Positions 55,398-63,417 of a stretch of 64,000 nt of DNA are shown one piece after another. The DNA comes from Aquabacterium sp. NJ1. GTDB lineage: Bacteria > Pseudomonadota > Gammaproteobacteria > Burkholderiales > Burkholderiaceae_C. The stretch is from positions 3,826,001 through 3,890,000 of the forward strand of contig NZ_JRKM01000001.1 in assembly GCF_000768065.1 (NCBI RefSeq), written 5' to 3'. The translations under genes and the position numbers were made by a program. Below the pieces are notes generated by a model that ran no database searches, had not been told where the DNA came from, and saw only the letters and a program-made list of their open reading frames with translations. How positions within the stretch are numbered: the first letter of the stretch is position 1; each line of letters begins with the position of its first letter.

Positions 55398-55415
55398 GCA
55401 GCCCATGAGGGCTGC
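55398..55415 (-). terminator. Terminator for the minus-strand glycan operon
   Basis: Stem GCAGCCC/GGGCTGC with a 4-base loop, followed on the minus strand by TTTTGTTTTC. It lies beyond the plus-strand terminator at 55434, so the two convergent transcripts interlock. Confidence 0.75.
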
Positions 55416-55433
55416 CTGCTTGCACCATGAAGC

Positions 55434-55457
55434 AAGCGCCTGATCGGGCGCTTTGCT
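55434..55457 (+). terminator. Terminator for the GT41 operon
   Basis: Stem AAGCGCC/GGCGCTT with a 6-base loop, followed by TGCTTTT on the plus strand. Confidence 0.7.
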
Positions 55458-55464
55458 TTTGGGC

Positions 55465-56229
55465 TCACTCGAAGATGATGTAGCTCTGGTTGCCCGAGTA
55501 GGGCGAGCGGATGAGGCGGTGCTTTGACAAGTCCAGCACTTCGCGCAGGGCAACGGTTTCGCCCGGGAAGGCTTGCAGGCACAGTTCGTCGAAACCGATG
55601 ACGCTGCCCTTGGTCAGGCGTGGCAGCAAGGCTTCCAGCGCGGCGCGGGTGGGGCGGTAGATGTCCATGTCGAAATAGGCCAACGCCACGAGGCTCTCGG
55701 GGTGCTGCTCCAGCCAGGCAGGGAAGGTGTCGACCACGTCGCCCTTGACCAGCTCGAAACGCTTGAGGCCGGGGCGAGGTGCCAGGGCTTCATGCTGGGT
55801 GAGCAGGTTCTCCAGCGTGTCCTGCCAGTTGTCGCTCACGGCCAGGTGGCCGTCCTTGAGGATGGCGTCCTGCCCATCCTGCGCCGACAGCGAGGCAAAG
55901 CCTTCGAAGGTGTCGAAGCCGATGATGCGGCGTGTGTAGTTATGCGGCTCCAGCACATTGCGCAGCGAGGCGAACAACGCCAGGTTGCGGCCCCAGCGCA
56001 CGCCGAATTCGAGCACATCGCCGTGCACGGTCAGGGCCTGCTTGTACAGGTCCGTCATGAACATGATGTGCGCCATCGACGAGCGTGTCAGGTACAGGGG
56101 CAGGTGTGCCAGCAACTGATGCGGAGGGATGGGGTTGGTGCGCAGGCTGTGTTCCAGCGTGTCATAGGCCTGGACCTCCAGCTCGCTGGCGCGCAGGCGG
56201 ACGGTGTCTTTGTAATTGGGGGTGGTCAT
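55465..56229 (-). CDS. TylF/CmcI-family SAM-dependent O-methyltransferase
   Basis: This 254-residue protein fits the TylF/MycF macrocin O-methyltransferase family: VLEFGVRWGRNLALFASLRN is the SAM motif, FDTFEGFASLSAQDGQD the second, then ALAYFDMDIYRPTRAALEAL with the metal-binding acidic residues. Such enzymes methylate sugar hydroxyls. The start overlaps the ComA-ComB fusion's stop by 4 bp (ATGA), so it is the last gene of the minus-strand glycan operon. It may methylate the sugar that carries the glycan's terminal group (inference). Confidence 0.8.
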   Translation of the reverse strand: MTTPNYKDTVRLRASELEVQAYDTLEHSLRTNPIPPHQLLAHLPLYLTRSSMAHIMFMTDLYKQALTVHGDVLEFGVRWGRNLALFASLRNVLEPHNYTRRIIGFDTFEGFASLSAQDGQDAILKDGHLAVSDNWQDTLENLLTQHEALAPRPGLKRFELVKGDVVDTFPAWLEQHPESLVALAYFDMDIYRPTRAALEALLPRLTKGSVIGFDELCLQAFPGETVALREVLDLSKHRLIRSPYSGNQSYIIFE

Positions 56230-57692
56230 GCCTGGATCCTGATGCTGCCGTCCATGTAGACGGGCGTGATGGGGAAGCTGTCCTTGGTGGCACAAAAGAG
56301 CACGTCCGCCGTCTTGCCCAGGGCGGACAGGTTCAGGCCGGATTCGCTGGCCAGGAAGTCACGGTAGAAGTCGTTGCTGGAGATGGGCTGCAGGTCGCCG
56401 AGCACGGGGGCGCCAGGCAATGACATCGCGATCTCGGAGGCAGCGATCAGGTCTTCACTGGCCATCTGGTTGTTGCGCCCGGCGCAGATGAGGGAGATGT
56501 TGCGGCGGCGGCTGCGGGCCATGTCCAGCGCCGACCTGGCCACCGCGCGTGCGTTCAGCAGCGATCCTACCAGCGTGACGGCATCGGGATTGGAAGCGGC
56601 GGCATGCAGGCATTCTGTGCCGTTGGAGGTGGTCAGCACCAATTCTTTGCCCGCCATGTCCTTGCTGGCGAAGACGAGTGGCGAGTTGTCGTATTGCAGT
56701 TGTTCGACCTTCTTGCCACCGCGTTCGCCAGCGGTGACTTCACCGATGCAGGCGTCCACGCTGGTGACGGGGCGCACACTGCGCATGCCGTGGGCCAGGG
56801 CCGTGACGATGGTGGAGCTGGCGCGCAAGGCGTCGACCACGACGATGACGTCGCCGCGTTGCGAAGCGGCCAGTGCGGCTTCTGCACCCAGGCCCATGCG
56901 GATGCAGGGGTAGTCCATGTGGTAGTACCGCAGCGTGTCGCTGCGCAGGCCCAGTCGCAAGGTTTCCAGGGGGACGACATCGGTGGGGGCGATGTTGCCC
57001 AGGTTGACCTGGTTGCCCAGCATCAGAATCAGCTCGGTCTGCTGGCTGCGCAAGGGGGCTTCGAAGATCAGGTTGTCGGCGCCAGCCTCGTTCGTGAGCG
57101 CGTGCAGCAGGTCGAGCTGGGTGCCGCCCTTCTTGTCGAAGATGCCCTGGGTGCCGCTTTCGCGGGCCTCGATGATCACCTTCCAGGCGCCGGCGGCCAG
57201 CTCCGATCGGATTTGCGCCAGGCGCTCTTCCAGGGTGATGCGCTTGTCCTCTTCCGACAGCTTGGAGCCCACTTCGGAGGTCACGCGAAAGCCCATGTCC
57301 AGGGCCTTCTTGATCATGTCGTTCTTCTGGTCCTGCGGGATGGGCACCGTGCCGTTGGACACCTCGATGCATGAAAAGCCCAGGGCCTTGGCCTGCGTCA
57401 GGTAGCTGTCCATGCGGCCTTGCAGCCAGGCCAGCTCGGTCAGGGTGCCGCCAGGGCAGCACATGATCTGGCGCTCGGCCAGCATGGCGCACTTCTTTCG
57501 GATCAGCTCGGCGTCCTGCATGGCGCTCGTGCCCCAGCCGAACTTGACCAGATCGATGCTGGATGCCGCCGTGTCCAGCAGGTCCGTCAGGGCGTTGAGG
57601 CCCATGTTCTTGTCCAGCACCATGGTCAGGCCATTGGCGCGGGGCTTGGCGGAGCGGGCTGGCAGGCGAATGTCGGGAAAGGCGGAGGGCAT
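56226..57692 (-). CDS. Phosphosulfolactate synthase / 2-phosphosulfolactate phosphatase fusion (ComA-ComB)
   Basis: This 488-residue protein joins two enzymes. Residues about 20-255 match ComA, which adds sulfite to phosphoenolpyruvate to give 2-phospho-3-sulfolactate: VKFGWGTS (49-56), PGGTLTE (80-86), IIEARESG (173-180). Residues about 275-488 match ComB, the Mg-dependent phosphatase giving 3-sulfolactate: VVDALRASST (285-294), YDNSP (334-338), TTSNGT (354-359), GSLLNARAVA (376-385). In methanogens they are separate coenzyme M enzymes; in Bacillus spores they make sulfolactate. No later coenzyme M genes are present. AAGGAG precedes the ATG at 57692. It lies in a glycan operon between an ATP-grasp gene and a methyltransferase. 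Confidence 0.85.
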   Translation of the reverse strand: MPSAFPDIRLPARSAKPRANGLTMVLDKNMGLNALTDLLDTAASSIDLVKFGWGTSAMQDAELIRKKCAMLAERQIMCCPGGTLTELAWLQGRMDSYLTQAKALGFSCIEVSNGTVPIPQDQKNDMIKKALDMGFRVTSEVGSKLSEEDKRITLEERLAQIRSELAAGAWKVIIEARESGTQGIFDKKGGTQLDLLHALTNEAGADNLIFEAPLRSQQTELILMLGNQVNLGNIAPTDVVPLETLRLGLRSDTLRYYHMDYPCIRMGLGAEAALAASQRGDVIVVVDALRASSTIVTALAHGMRSVRPVTSVDACIGEVTAGERGGKKVEQLQYDNSPLVFASKDMAGKELVLTTSNGTECLHAAASNPDAVTLVGSLLNARAVARSALDMARSRRRNISLICAGRNNQMASEDLIAASEIAMSLPGAPVLGDLQPISSNDFYRDFLASESGLNLSALGKTADVLFCATKDSFPITPVYMDGSIRIQA

Positions 57693-57714
57693 GGTTGGCT
57701 CCTTGTCGGCTCGC

Positions 57715-58815
57715 TCAACGGCGAGGCAGGCACTGCCCGATGGGCAAATCTTCGTAGTCGGGCACGAACACGGGCAGGCCGTCGATGTCCCTGAACAGGC
57801 GGTTGCGAGGCGGGAAGGTGACTTCCACGGGCCCGATGTCATCCCACAGCCCGAAGGTGGCCAGGGCCTGTGCTTCAGCCAGGTTGGCACCCTCTACCTC
57901 GGCGAAGGCCGACGCGGCCGCGACCTGACGCAGGTTGATCTCGGTGACCTTGGGGGCGTCCTGGGCATCGGTGCGCAGGTCCACGGTCACCAGGCCGTGC
58001 ATGGTTTCGCCGGTGTGGCGGCAGAGTTGCTCAACCGCTTCTTTCGAGGCGGCCACGGCAACCGGGTCGTTGATCAACCGGCCTTTGCTGATGTTGCCCG
58101 AAACACCCGAGATGACCGTCTTGGCCATGAAGTATTCCAGCCGCTCGTAGCAGCCCAGCTTGACCAGCCGGCCTTGATTGAACAGCATCAGGCAGGCGAG
58201 GTTGCGGCCCGGCAGGAACTCGGAGACCATGAAGCGTTGCGTGCCCTGGTTGAGCACCATCCAGGCGGCGGCCTCTTCCTGGCTGTGGACGTGGATGGCG
58301 CCTTTGCCGCTTGTGCTGCCTTCGCTGACGTCACGGATCCAGGCGCTGCCGGCAAAGCGGTCGAGCACCCGGCCGGCCAGGATGGCTTCACGGCTGAGGA
58401 TCTCGTAAGCCGGCACCAAGCCGGTGTGCTTGAGCAAGTCGTAGACGCGAGCCTTGCTGAGGGCCTCGGTGCTGAACCGGGGGGGGGGCAGCAAGGCGGG
58501 GGCGGGCATCGGGTTTTTCGTCCAGAACAGCACTTCCGGTTCGGGCACCACGATGGCGGCGTCGATGCGTTCGGTCTGGACGATGTTGGCCACGCAGGCC
58601 TGGTAGGCCTGCGGGTCATTCAAACGAGGGACGCGGTAGATGCGTTCGTACAGCCCTTCATAGAGCGTGAAGGGGTTGTCGCACACGTCCATCCCGATCA
58701 GTCGGGTCTGCGCAAAGCGGGGGCTTTTTCTCAAGGCCCGCACGATCGTGCGCGAGGTGACGCCACAGGCGCCTGAAATCAGCAGGCTTTTCTGATTGAG
58801 ATCGATGGGGCTCAT
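57715..58815 (-). CDS. ATP-grasp domain protein (carbamoyl-phosphate-synthase-like)
   Basis: This 366-residue protein has the ATP-grasp layout: an N-terminal Rossmann-like part (LLISGACGVTSRTIVRALRK), a central nucleotide-binding part (WIRDVSEGSTSGKGAIHV, FMVSEFLPGRNLACLMLF) and a C-terminal metal-binding part (MHGLVTVDLRTDAQDAPKVTEINLR). ATP-grasp enzymes join a carboxylate to an amine or thiol. It lies 22 bp before the ComA-ComB fusion gene, so sulfolactate is a natural candidate carboxylate, and an amino sugar made by the DegT enzyme a candidate acceptor (inference). The start at 58815 is preferred over one 39 bp upstream. Confidence 0.75.
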   Translation of the reverse strand: MSPIDLNQKSLLISGACGVTSRTIVRALRKSPRFAQTRLIGMDVCDNPFTLYEGLYERIYRVPRLNDPQAYQACVANIVQTERIDAAIVVPEPEVLFWTKNPMPAPALLPPPRFSTEALSKARVYDLLKHTGLVPAYEILSREAILAGRVLDRFAGSAWIRDVSEGSTSGKGAIHVHSQEEAAAWMVLNQGTQRFMVSEFLPGRNLACLMLFNQGRLVKLGCYERLEYFMAKTVISGVSGNISKGRLINDPVAVAASKEAVEQLCRHTGETMHGLVTVDLRTDAQDAPKVTEINLRQVAAASAFAEVEGANLAEAQALATFGLWDDIGPVEVTFPPRNRLFRDIDGLPVFVPDYEDLPIGQCLPRR

Positions 58816-58864
58816 GGCGTGGCAGCTTGAAGGGCAAAAATGGCCTGCTTCCATATTGAGCCCC

Positions 58865-58928
58865 CATCGTCCGGCTTGATCGGACGATGAGGCGACGTAA
58901 AGCGCGTTAAATCCGACCGGCGCCGGTC
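58865..58928. other. Hairpin pair between operon genes
   Basis: CATCGTCCG/CGGACGATG at 58865-58889 (9 bp stem, 7-base loop) and the perfect palindrome GACCGGCGCCGGTC at 58915-58928, which overlaps the stop of the upstream methyltransferase. Neither has a T-tract, so they are structural or processing elements rather than classical terminators. Confidence 0.5.
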
Positions 58929-59667
58929 ATGCCGCCAGGCGGTTTGTGTCTGCCGGGTGGGGCTTCCAGAACACGAAGAAGGGCTCCCGGCCGTTGACGC
59001 CGGACTCGGCGGGCACGGTATCGGGCAGCAGGGCGTTGTGCTGCAGTAAATCGCCCTGCAGGCCGCTTTGGTGGAAGTAATTGGCGATGTCATCACCAAA
59101 AAGCCGGACGTGGTCGGATTGGCCGTAGAGCAGGTGTGCGGTTTGCTCGTCCGGGACGGTCTTCATTTCCAGTGTGTTCTTCAAGGACGGCGCGTAAGGC
59201 GTCTGTGCGATCAGCATGCCGCCTTCGCGCAGGCAGCGGTTGATCTCCGACAAGGCCTTGCCGGGGTGCAGGACGTGTTCCAGCACGTGGTTGCAGATGA
59301 TCAGGTCCAGGCTGGCATCCTCAAAAGGCATGGCCTCGAGGTCGACGCGCTGGTGGTGCGCCTGGGTGGGGTGCAAGTCCCCCCGGATGTAGTGGGCTGG
59401 CCCGCAGGCCGCGATCAATTGCTCGATATGGCGCTCGGGCGCGATGTGCAGGATGGTGGCATCCGGCAACTGCCTGGTGATGCCGGTGGCCTGCATGTAC
59501 AGCCAGAGGTGGCGGTCGCGGTCCGTGCAGCCGCAGGCGGGGCATTGGTAGACCGACAGGTCCGATCCAACGGTGCCGAGCAGGGCCATCAGCGGGCTGC
59601 GTTGCTCGATATGGGCATGGGGTAACCAGTTGCTGACCTGGTGGTCGCATACGCAGCAGTAAGGCAT
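58927..59667 (-). CDS. SAM-dependent methyltransferase with N-terminal zinc ribbon
   Basis: This 246-residue protein has C4-x2-C7 and C42-x2-C45, which together suggest a zinc ribbon. A methyltransferase fold follows: DATILHIAPERHIEQLIA and the motif LDLIICNHVLEHVLHPGKAL. The glycine-rich SAM motif is reduced to HIAPE, as in several glycan-cluster enzymes. The start at 59667 keeps the zinc ribbon and lies 23 bp after the aminotransferase gene. Its substrate is unknown but is probably a sugar or glycan. Confidence 0.75.
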   Translation of the reverse strand: MPYCCVCDHQVSNWLPHAHIEQRSPLMALLGTVGSDLSVYQCPACGCTDRDRHLWLYMQATGITRQLPDATILHIAPERHIEQLIAACGPAHYIRGDLHPTQAHHQRVDLEAMPFEDASLDLIICNHVLEHVLHPGKALSEINRCLREGGMLIAQTPYAPSLKNTLEMKTVPDEQTAHLLYGQSDHVRLFGDDIANYFHQSGLQGDLLQHNALLPDTVPAESGVNGREPFFVFWKPHPADTNRLAA

Positions 59668-59690
59668 GTGGGCTCCTGTGTGTCCGCGGG

Positions 59691-60875
59691 TCAGGCGGGG
59701 TTGGTGGCGTGGTGAAGCACCTCGCCGCGCGGGGCGGCTGGCACCGCCGGGCTGTCGGGCCATTGCGGCTGCCGGATGATCTGGGCCACGCGTGCAACGT
59801 CCTCGTCGCTCAGCGCCGGGTAGATGGGCAGGCAGATCACCTTGGACGAGGTGGCCTTGGCCACGGGCAGCAGGCCCGCGCTGGCGGAAGGCAGGCCGCG
59901 GTACATGGGGAAGTCCGAGATCAAGGGGTAGAAGTAGCGGCGGCCATTGATGCCGGCGTCCTTCATTTGCTGATACAGCGCATCGCGGGCGAGCGGGTAG
60001 TCCGGCTCGATCAGGATGGGGAAGTAAGAGCAGTTGACCTCGGTATCGGCCGGGGGCTCCAGCAGACGGATGCCTTTGACGCCGTTCAGCAGCGAACGGT
60101 AGAGCGCGTCGATTTCCTTGCGGCGCGCAATCGCCTTGCCCACATGCTTGAGCTGCAGCAGGCCGAGCGCGGCATTGAGCTCGCTCATCTTGCCGTTGAT
60201 GCCGGTGGCCACCACGGTGGTCTCGTTGACGAAACCGAAGTTCTTGAGGTGGTCGATGTGCTGCTTGGTGCGCGCATCCGGGCTGATGATGGCGCCGCCT
60301 TCAAACGTGTTGAACACCTTGGTGGCGTGGAAGCTGAGGATGGACAGATCACCGTGCTGCAGCACGCTCTGGCCGTGCTGCTTGACACCGAAGGCATGGG
60401 CCGCGTCGTAGATGACCTTGAGGTTGTAGTCATCCGCAATGCGCTGGATGGCTTCCACATCGCAGGGGCGGCCATAGCAGTGCACCGGCATGATGGCCGT
60501 GGTCTGCGGGGTGATGGCGGCTTCGATGCAGGCGGGGTCGAGGTTGAAGGTCTGTGGGTCGATGTCGACGAAGACCGGCTTGATGCCGTTCCACAGCAGC
60601 GAGTGCGCCGTGGCCACGAAGGAGTAGGGCGTGGTGATCACCTCGCCGCTGATGCGCAGCGACTGCAGCGCCGTCACCAGGGCGATGGTGGCGTTGGTGA
60701 ACAGCGAGATGTGCTTGACCCCGAGGAACTCGGCCAGTTCGGCTTCCAATTGCTTGTGGAAGGGGCCGCCATTGGTGAGGATCTTGCTGTCCCAGATCTG
60801 CTGCAGATAGGGCATGAACTCATCCAGCGGCGGCAGATCCGGCTGGGTCACATAGATGGGAGGCTGGGTGCTCAT
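59691..60875 (-). CDS. DegT/DnrJ/EryC1/StrS family sugar aminotransferase
   Basis: This 394-residue PLP enzyme probably aminates a keto sugar nucleotide. PLP-binding K186 lies in SFHATKVFNTFEGG, with the partner Asp in YDAAHAFGV and N/T residues in FTNATIALVTAL. The family makes amino-deoxy sugars for flagellin glycans, O-antigens and antibiotics. It sits in the middle of the minus-strand glycan operon. Nucleotide-sugar dehydratases that would make its substrate are not in the window. The start MSTQPPIYVTQP matches the family. Confidence 0.9.
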   Translation of the reverse strand: MSTQPPIYVTQPDLPPLDEFMPYLQQIWDSKILTNGGPFHKQLEAELAEFLGVKHISLFTNATIALVTALQSLRISGEVITTPYSFVATAHSLLWNGIKPVFVDIDPQTFNLDPACIEAAITPQTTAIMPVHCYGRPCDVEAIQRIADDYNLKVIYDAAHAFGVKQHGQSVLQHGDLSILSFHATKVFNTFEGGAIISPDARTKQHIDHLKNFGFVNETTVVATGINGKMSELNAALGLLQLKHVGKAIARRKEIDALYRSLLNGVKGIRLLEPPADTEVNCSYFPILIEPDYPLARDALYQQMKDAGINGRRYFYPLISDFPMYRGLPSASAGLLPVAKATSSKVICLPIYPALSDEDVARVAQIIRQPQWPDSPAVPAAPRGEVLHHATNPA

Positions 60876-60901
60876 GGGTGTGGCTCCTGCTCAGGTCTTG
60901 C

Positions 60902-61918
60902 TCAGCGCTTGGCTTGGGCGGGGTCGCTGGCGCTTGCGGCCGGGCCAGGGGTGTAGGACGTGGCTGGCTGGCTGGCCAGCAGCTTGAGCCAGAAGTCCCG
61001 ATAGGCCACGTACAACTCATCCAGGGAGCCGGCCTTGGTGTCCAGCACGTGGAAGTAGCCGGCCATCACGGGGTCTTCGCTGAAGTGGTGCACGATGCGT
61101 TGCGTGACCGTGCCGATCGCCTTGACGGCCGTTTCAGGGCTGATGCACCCATCGCGCCATGCTGCCAGAGCGTAGGTCACCCAGGCGAGGAAACCCACGC
61201 GGCCGCCATGGGTGGTGGTGGCCTGTTGCGTGGTCTGCTGGTCGTTCTGGCGGAACACACCCAGGTACTCACGGATGAAGGTCACCGGCAGCTGTTGTGC
61301 CGCGGTGAGCACGGCGCCGATGTCCAGCAGGCCGTAGTAGCTCAGGTCATTCGCCGGCGGGCGAGGGTAGAGCGCCGCGCCCTCTGCCGAGAACACCATG
61401 TTGCTCAACTCACCCAGCCAGTTCTGGCAGGTGCCCACCGTGCTGTTGAACAGCTCTTCGGTGGTGGGCTGCAGCACATGGCCATTGCTCTCTTGCACGA
61501 AGTCGGGCAGGGGCAGGGTCCAGGCGGGCACGCCGTCGTCATGGCTCAGCCAGCGCTGGCTCACGGTGGCGCAGCAAGGCGCGGCCATGTGGGCGGCCAC
61601 GTGGGTGCGGTAGAACTCGGGGTAGATGACGTCGTCATCCAGGTTGAAGTGCACCAGCGGGGTCTGGCCGCCCCACAAGTCCAGCAACTGCTCGTGGTTG
61701 CGGCGGGCGTTCTGCGGGCCACGCACCACGGTGAGGTTGAGCTCCGAGGTCAACTTGCCCCAGTGCTGGTTGCGGATCATGTCGGTGATGACACCGCCGG
61801 GGCTGTCGTCCGACAGGATGACCTTGAAGTCCTTGAAGCTCTGGCGGCGCAGGGCCAGGAACAGCTCGCCCAGGTATTCCTTCTTGTAGGCGGGGATCAG
61901 CGTGGTGATCTGGGTCAT
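60902..61918 (-). CDS. Family 2 glycosyltransferase
   Basis: This 338-residue GT-A glycosyltransferase opens TTLIPAYKKEYLGELFLALR, with DDSPGG and the catalytic metal motif DDD in HFNLDDDVIYPEF. The C-terminal part is helical and of unknown acceptor specificity. It starts 2 bp after the preceding gene's stop and is co-transcribed with the aminotransferase. A longer frame to 62152 overlaps the upstream gene and is rejected. Confidence 0.8.
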   Translation of the reverse strand: MTQITTLIPAYKKEYLGELFLALRRQSFKDFKVILSDDSPGGVITDMIRNQHWGKLTSELNLTVVRGPQNARRNHEQLLDLWGGQTPLVHFNLDDDVIYPEFYRTHVAAHMAAPCCATVSQRWLSHDDGVPAWTLPLPDFVQESNGHVLQPTTEELFNSTVGTCQNWLGELSNMVFSAEGAALYPRPPANDLSYYGLLDIGAVLTAAQQLPVTFIREYLGVFRQNDQQTTQQATTTHGGRVGFLAWVTYALAAWRDGCISPETAVKAIGTVTQRIVHHFSEDPVMAGYFHVLDTKAGSLDELYVAYRDFWLKLLASQPATSYTPGPAASASDPAQAKR

Positions 61919-61920
61919 GC

Positions 61921-63327
61921 TCAGTTGCTCCTGGTGGTCCGGTGCTGGGCCACGAAGCCCTGGTCGATGACGCCGCACAGCGAGTGGATGGTGCTGAAGG
62001 CGGTGTGCTTTTGCAGGATGTACTCGGCCGAGTCGTAGAAGGCCTCGGGCAGCTGCCAGCCGCTTTGCGTGTTGTGGTACAGCGGCAGGCGCACGATGCG
62101 CGGGAAGACGCGGTGTGTGCAGATGGCGCTCAGGCACAGGTCGGTGGCCCACAGGTGCCAGCCGATCTGCGGGTCGATGCGGTGGATGGAGTCTTTCGAG
62201 ATCACCAGGGCCAGCTCGTCGATGGACACGGCGGCGTCCGATGCGGGGTGGTCGGCGCTGTTGACGCGGTCGATCACAAAGCCGGCGGGTTCAGGCTGTT
62301 CGGTCTGGCGGTTGATGCCCATGCCGATGAAGCCCAGCAAGGTCTTGGGGCGGTCTTCCGCCGAGATGGTGGCCAGCAAGGCATTGAGGCGTTGGCCAAA
62401 GCCCTTGGGGAAGTAGACGTCCTGGTGGCACAGCAGCACCCAGTCGCTTTGCGCATGGGCCAGCGAGGCCTCCAGCGCTTCGGCCGGCGTGGCCGCCTGG
62501 CGGTAGGAAATGATGCGGGCCTGCACTTCCTTGAGCCCCGGCGATTGCTCGACGTTCACACGCAGTTGCTGTTCTTTGGTGGTGGGCACCACCACGTCGA
62601 ACAGTGGCTGGCTGGAGGCGGGTTGCACATCATCGAACTGGCGCACGCCGCGGATGATGAAGTGCTTCATGCGGTGCACGCGGTCGGCGCAACCTGCGGG
62701 CACACCGAGCGCATCGCCCATGTAGCGCACGGCGGCGGCCACCTTGTCGTCCATGGGCTGATCGGGCTGGTGGTCCACCAGGGTGGGGGTCCAGCCGGCG
62801 TCCAGCAGCAGCTTGTAGATGGTCGAGTGCGACTGGTAGCGGGGGTGCGCCAGCTCCTGGCTGAGCGTGTCATGAGCCGAAGCCGCGATCCCCGTGGAAG
62901 GGTCCGCCTCGATCAGGTGCGCCAGGGTGGACAGGCAGGCATGGTTCTCGGCCAGCACGAACAACTGGCCACCAGGGGCCAGCAAGGGGCCCAGCTCGGC
63001 CAGCGTCTTGGCGGCGTGGGGCAGGTGCTCCAGGCGGTTGACCACGATCAGGTCAAAGCTGCCCTTGTTGACCGGCAGGGCGGTGGTATGCGGGTTCAGC
63101 GCCAGCCACTGCGCTTGTGGGTGCCGGCGCTGATAGGCCTGGGCCAGCTCACCCTGGCCGCAATCCAGCTCCAGCACCTGCGAGGCGGCCGGCAGGGCGG
63201 CCAGCAGCCGTTGAAAAGAAGGGTCTGCGGCACGGGCTGCGCGCTCGTGGCTGGCCGGTGCCGGCGAGCCACCACCGATCACGATCAGGGCGGGTGCGGG
63301 CGCGTTGAAGGTGGCGGGTGCATTCAT
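61921..63327 (-). CDS. Methyltransferase-glycosyltransferase fusion, putative
   Basis: This 468-residue protein has a SAM methyltransferase-like N-terminus (VLELDCGQGELAQAYQ, FDLIVVNRLEHLPHAAKTLAEL; residues about 35-215). The C-terminal part (about 240-460) resembles a GT-A glycosyltransferase with DWVLLCHQDVYFPKGFG as the acidic motif region. The two domains are in the opposite order to those in the fusion at 53821-55389. It is the first complete gene of the minus-strand glycan operon seen in the window. Confidence 0.65.
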   Translation of the reverse strand: MNAPATFNAPAPALIVIGGGSPAPASHERAARAADPSFQRLLAALPAASQVLELDCGQGELAQAYQRRHPQAQWLALNPHTTALPVNKGSFDLIVVNRLEHLPHAAKTLAELGPLLAPGGQLFVLAENHACLSTLAHLIEADPSTGIAASAHDTLSQELAHPRYQSHSTIYKLLLDAGWTPTLVDHQPDQPMDDKVAAAVRYMGDALGVPAGCADRVHRMKHFIIRGVRQFDDVQPASSQPLFDVVVPTTKEQQLRVNVEQSPGLKEVQARIISYRQAATPAEALEASLAHAQSDWVLLCHQDVYFPKGFGQRLNALLATISAEDRPKTLLGFIGMGINRQTEQPEPAGFVIDRVNSADHPASDAAVSIDELALVISKDSIHRIDPQIGWHLWATDLCLSAICTHRVFPRIVRLPLYHNTQSGWQLPEAFYDSAEYILQKHTAFSTIHSLCGVIDQGFVAQHRTTRSN

Positions 63328-63417
63328 ACCACCATGATGGGCTTTTCACCCTGGAGCGATCTGCCAATGAGGCGCCTGAACAGTGCATTAATCCCGGCCT
63401 CACGGCAGGGCACGCCT

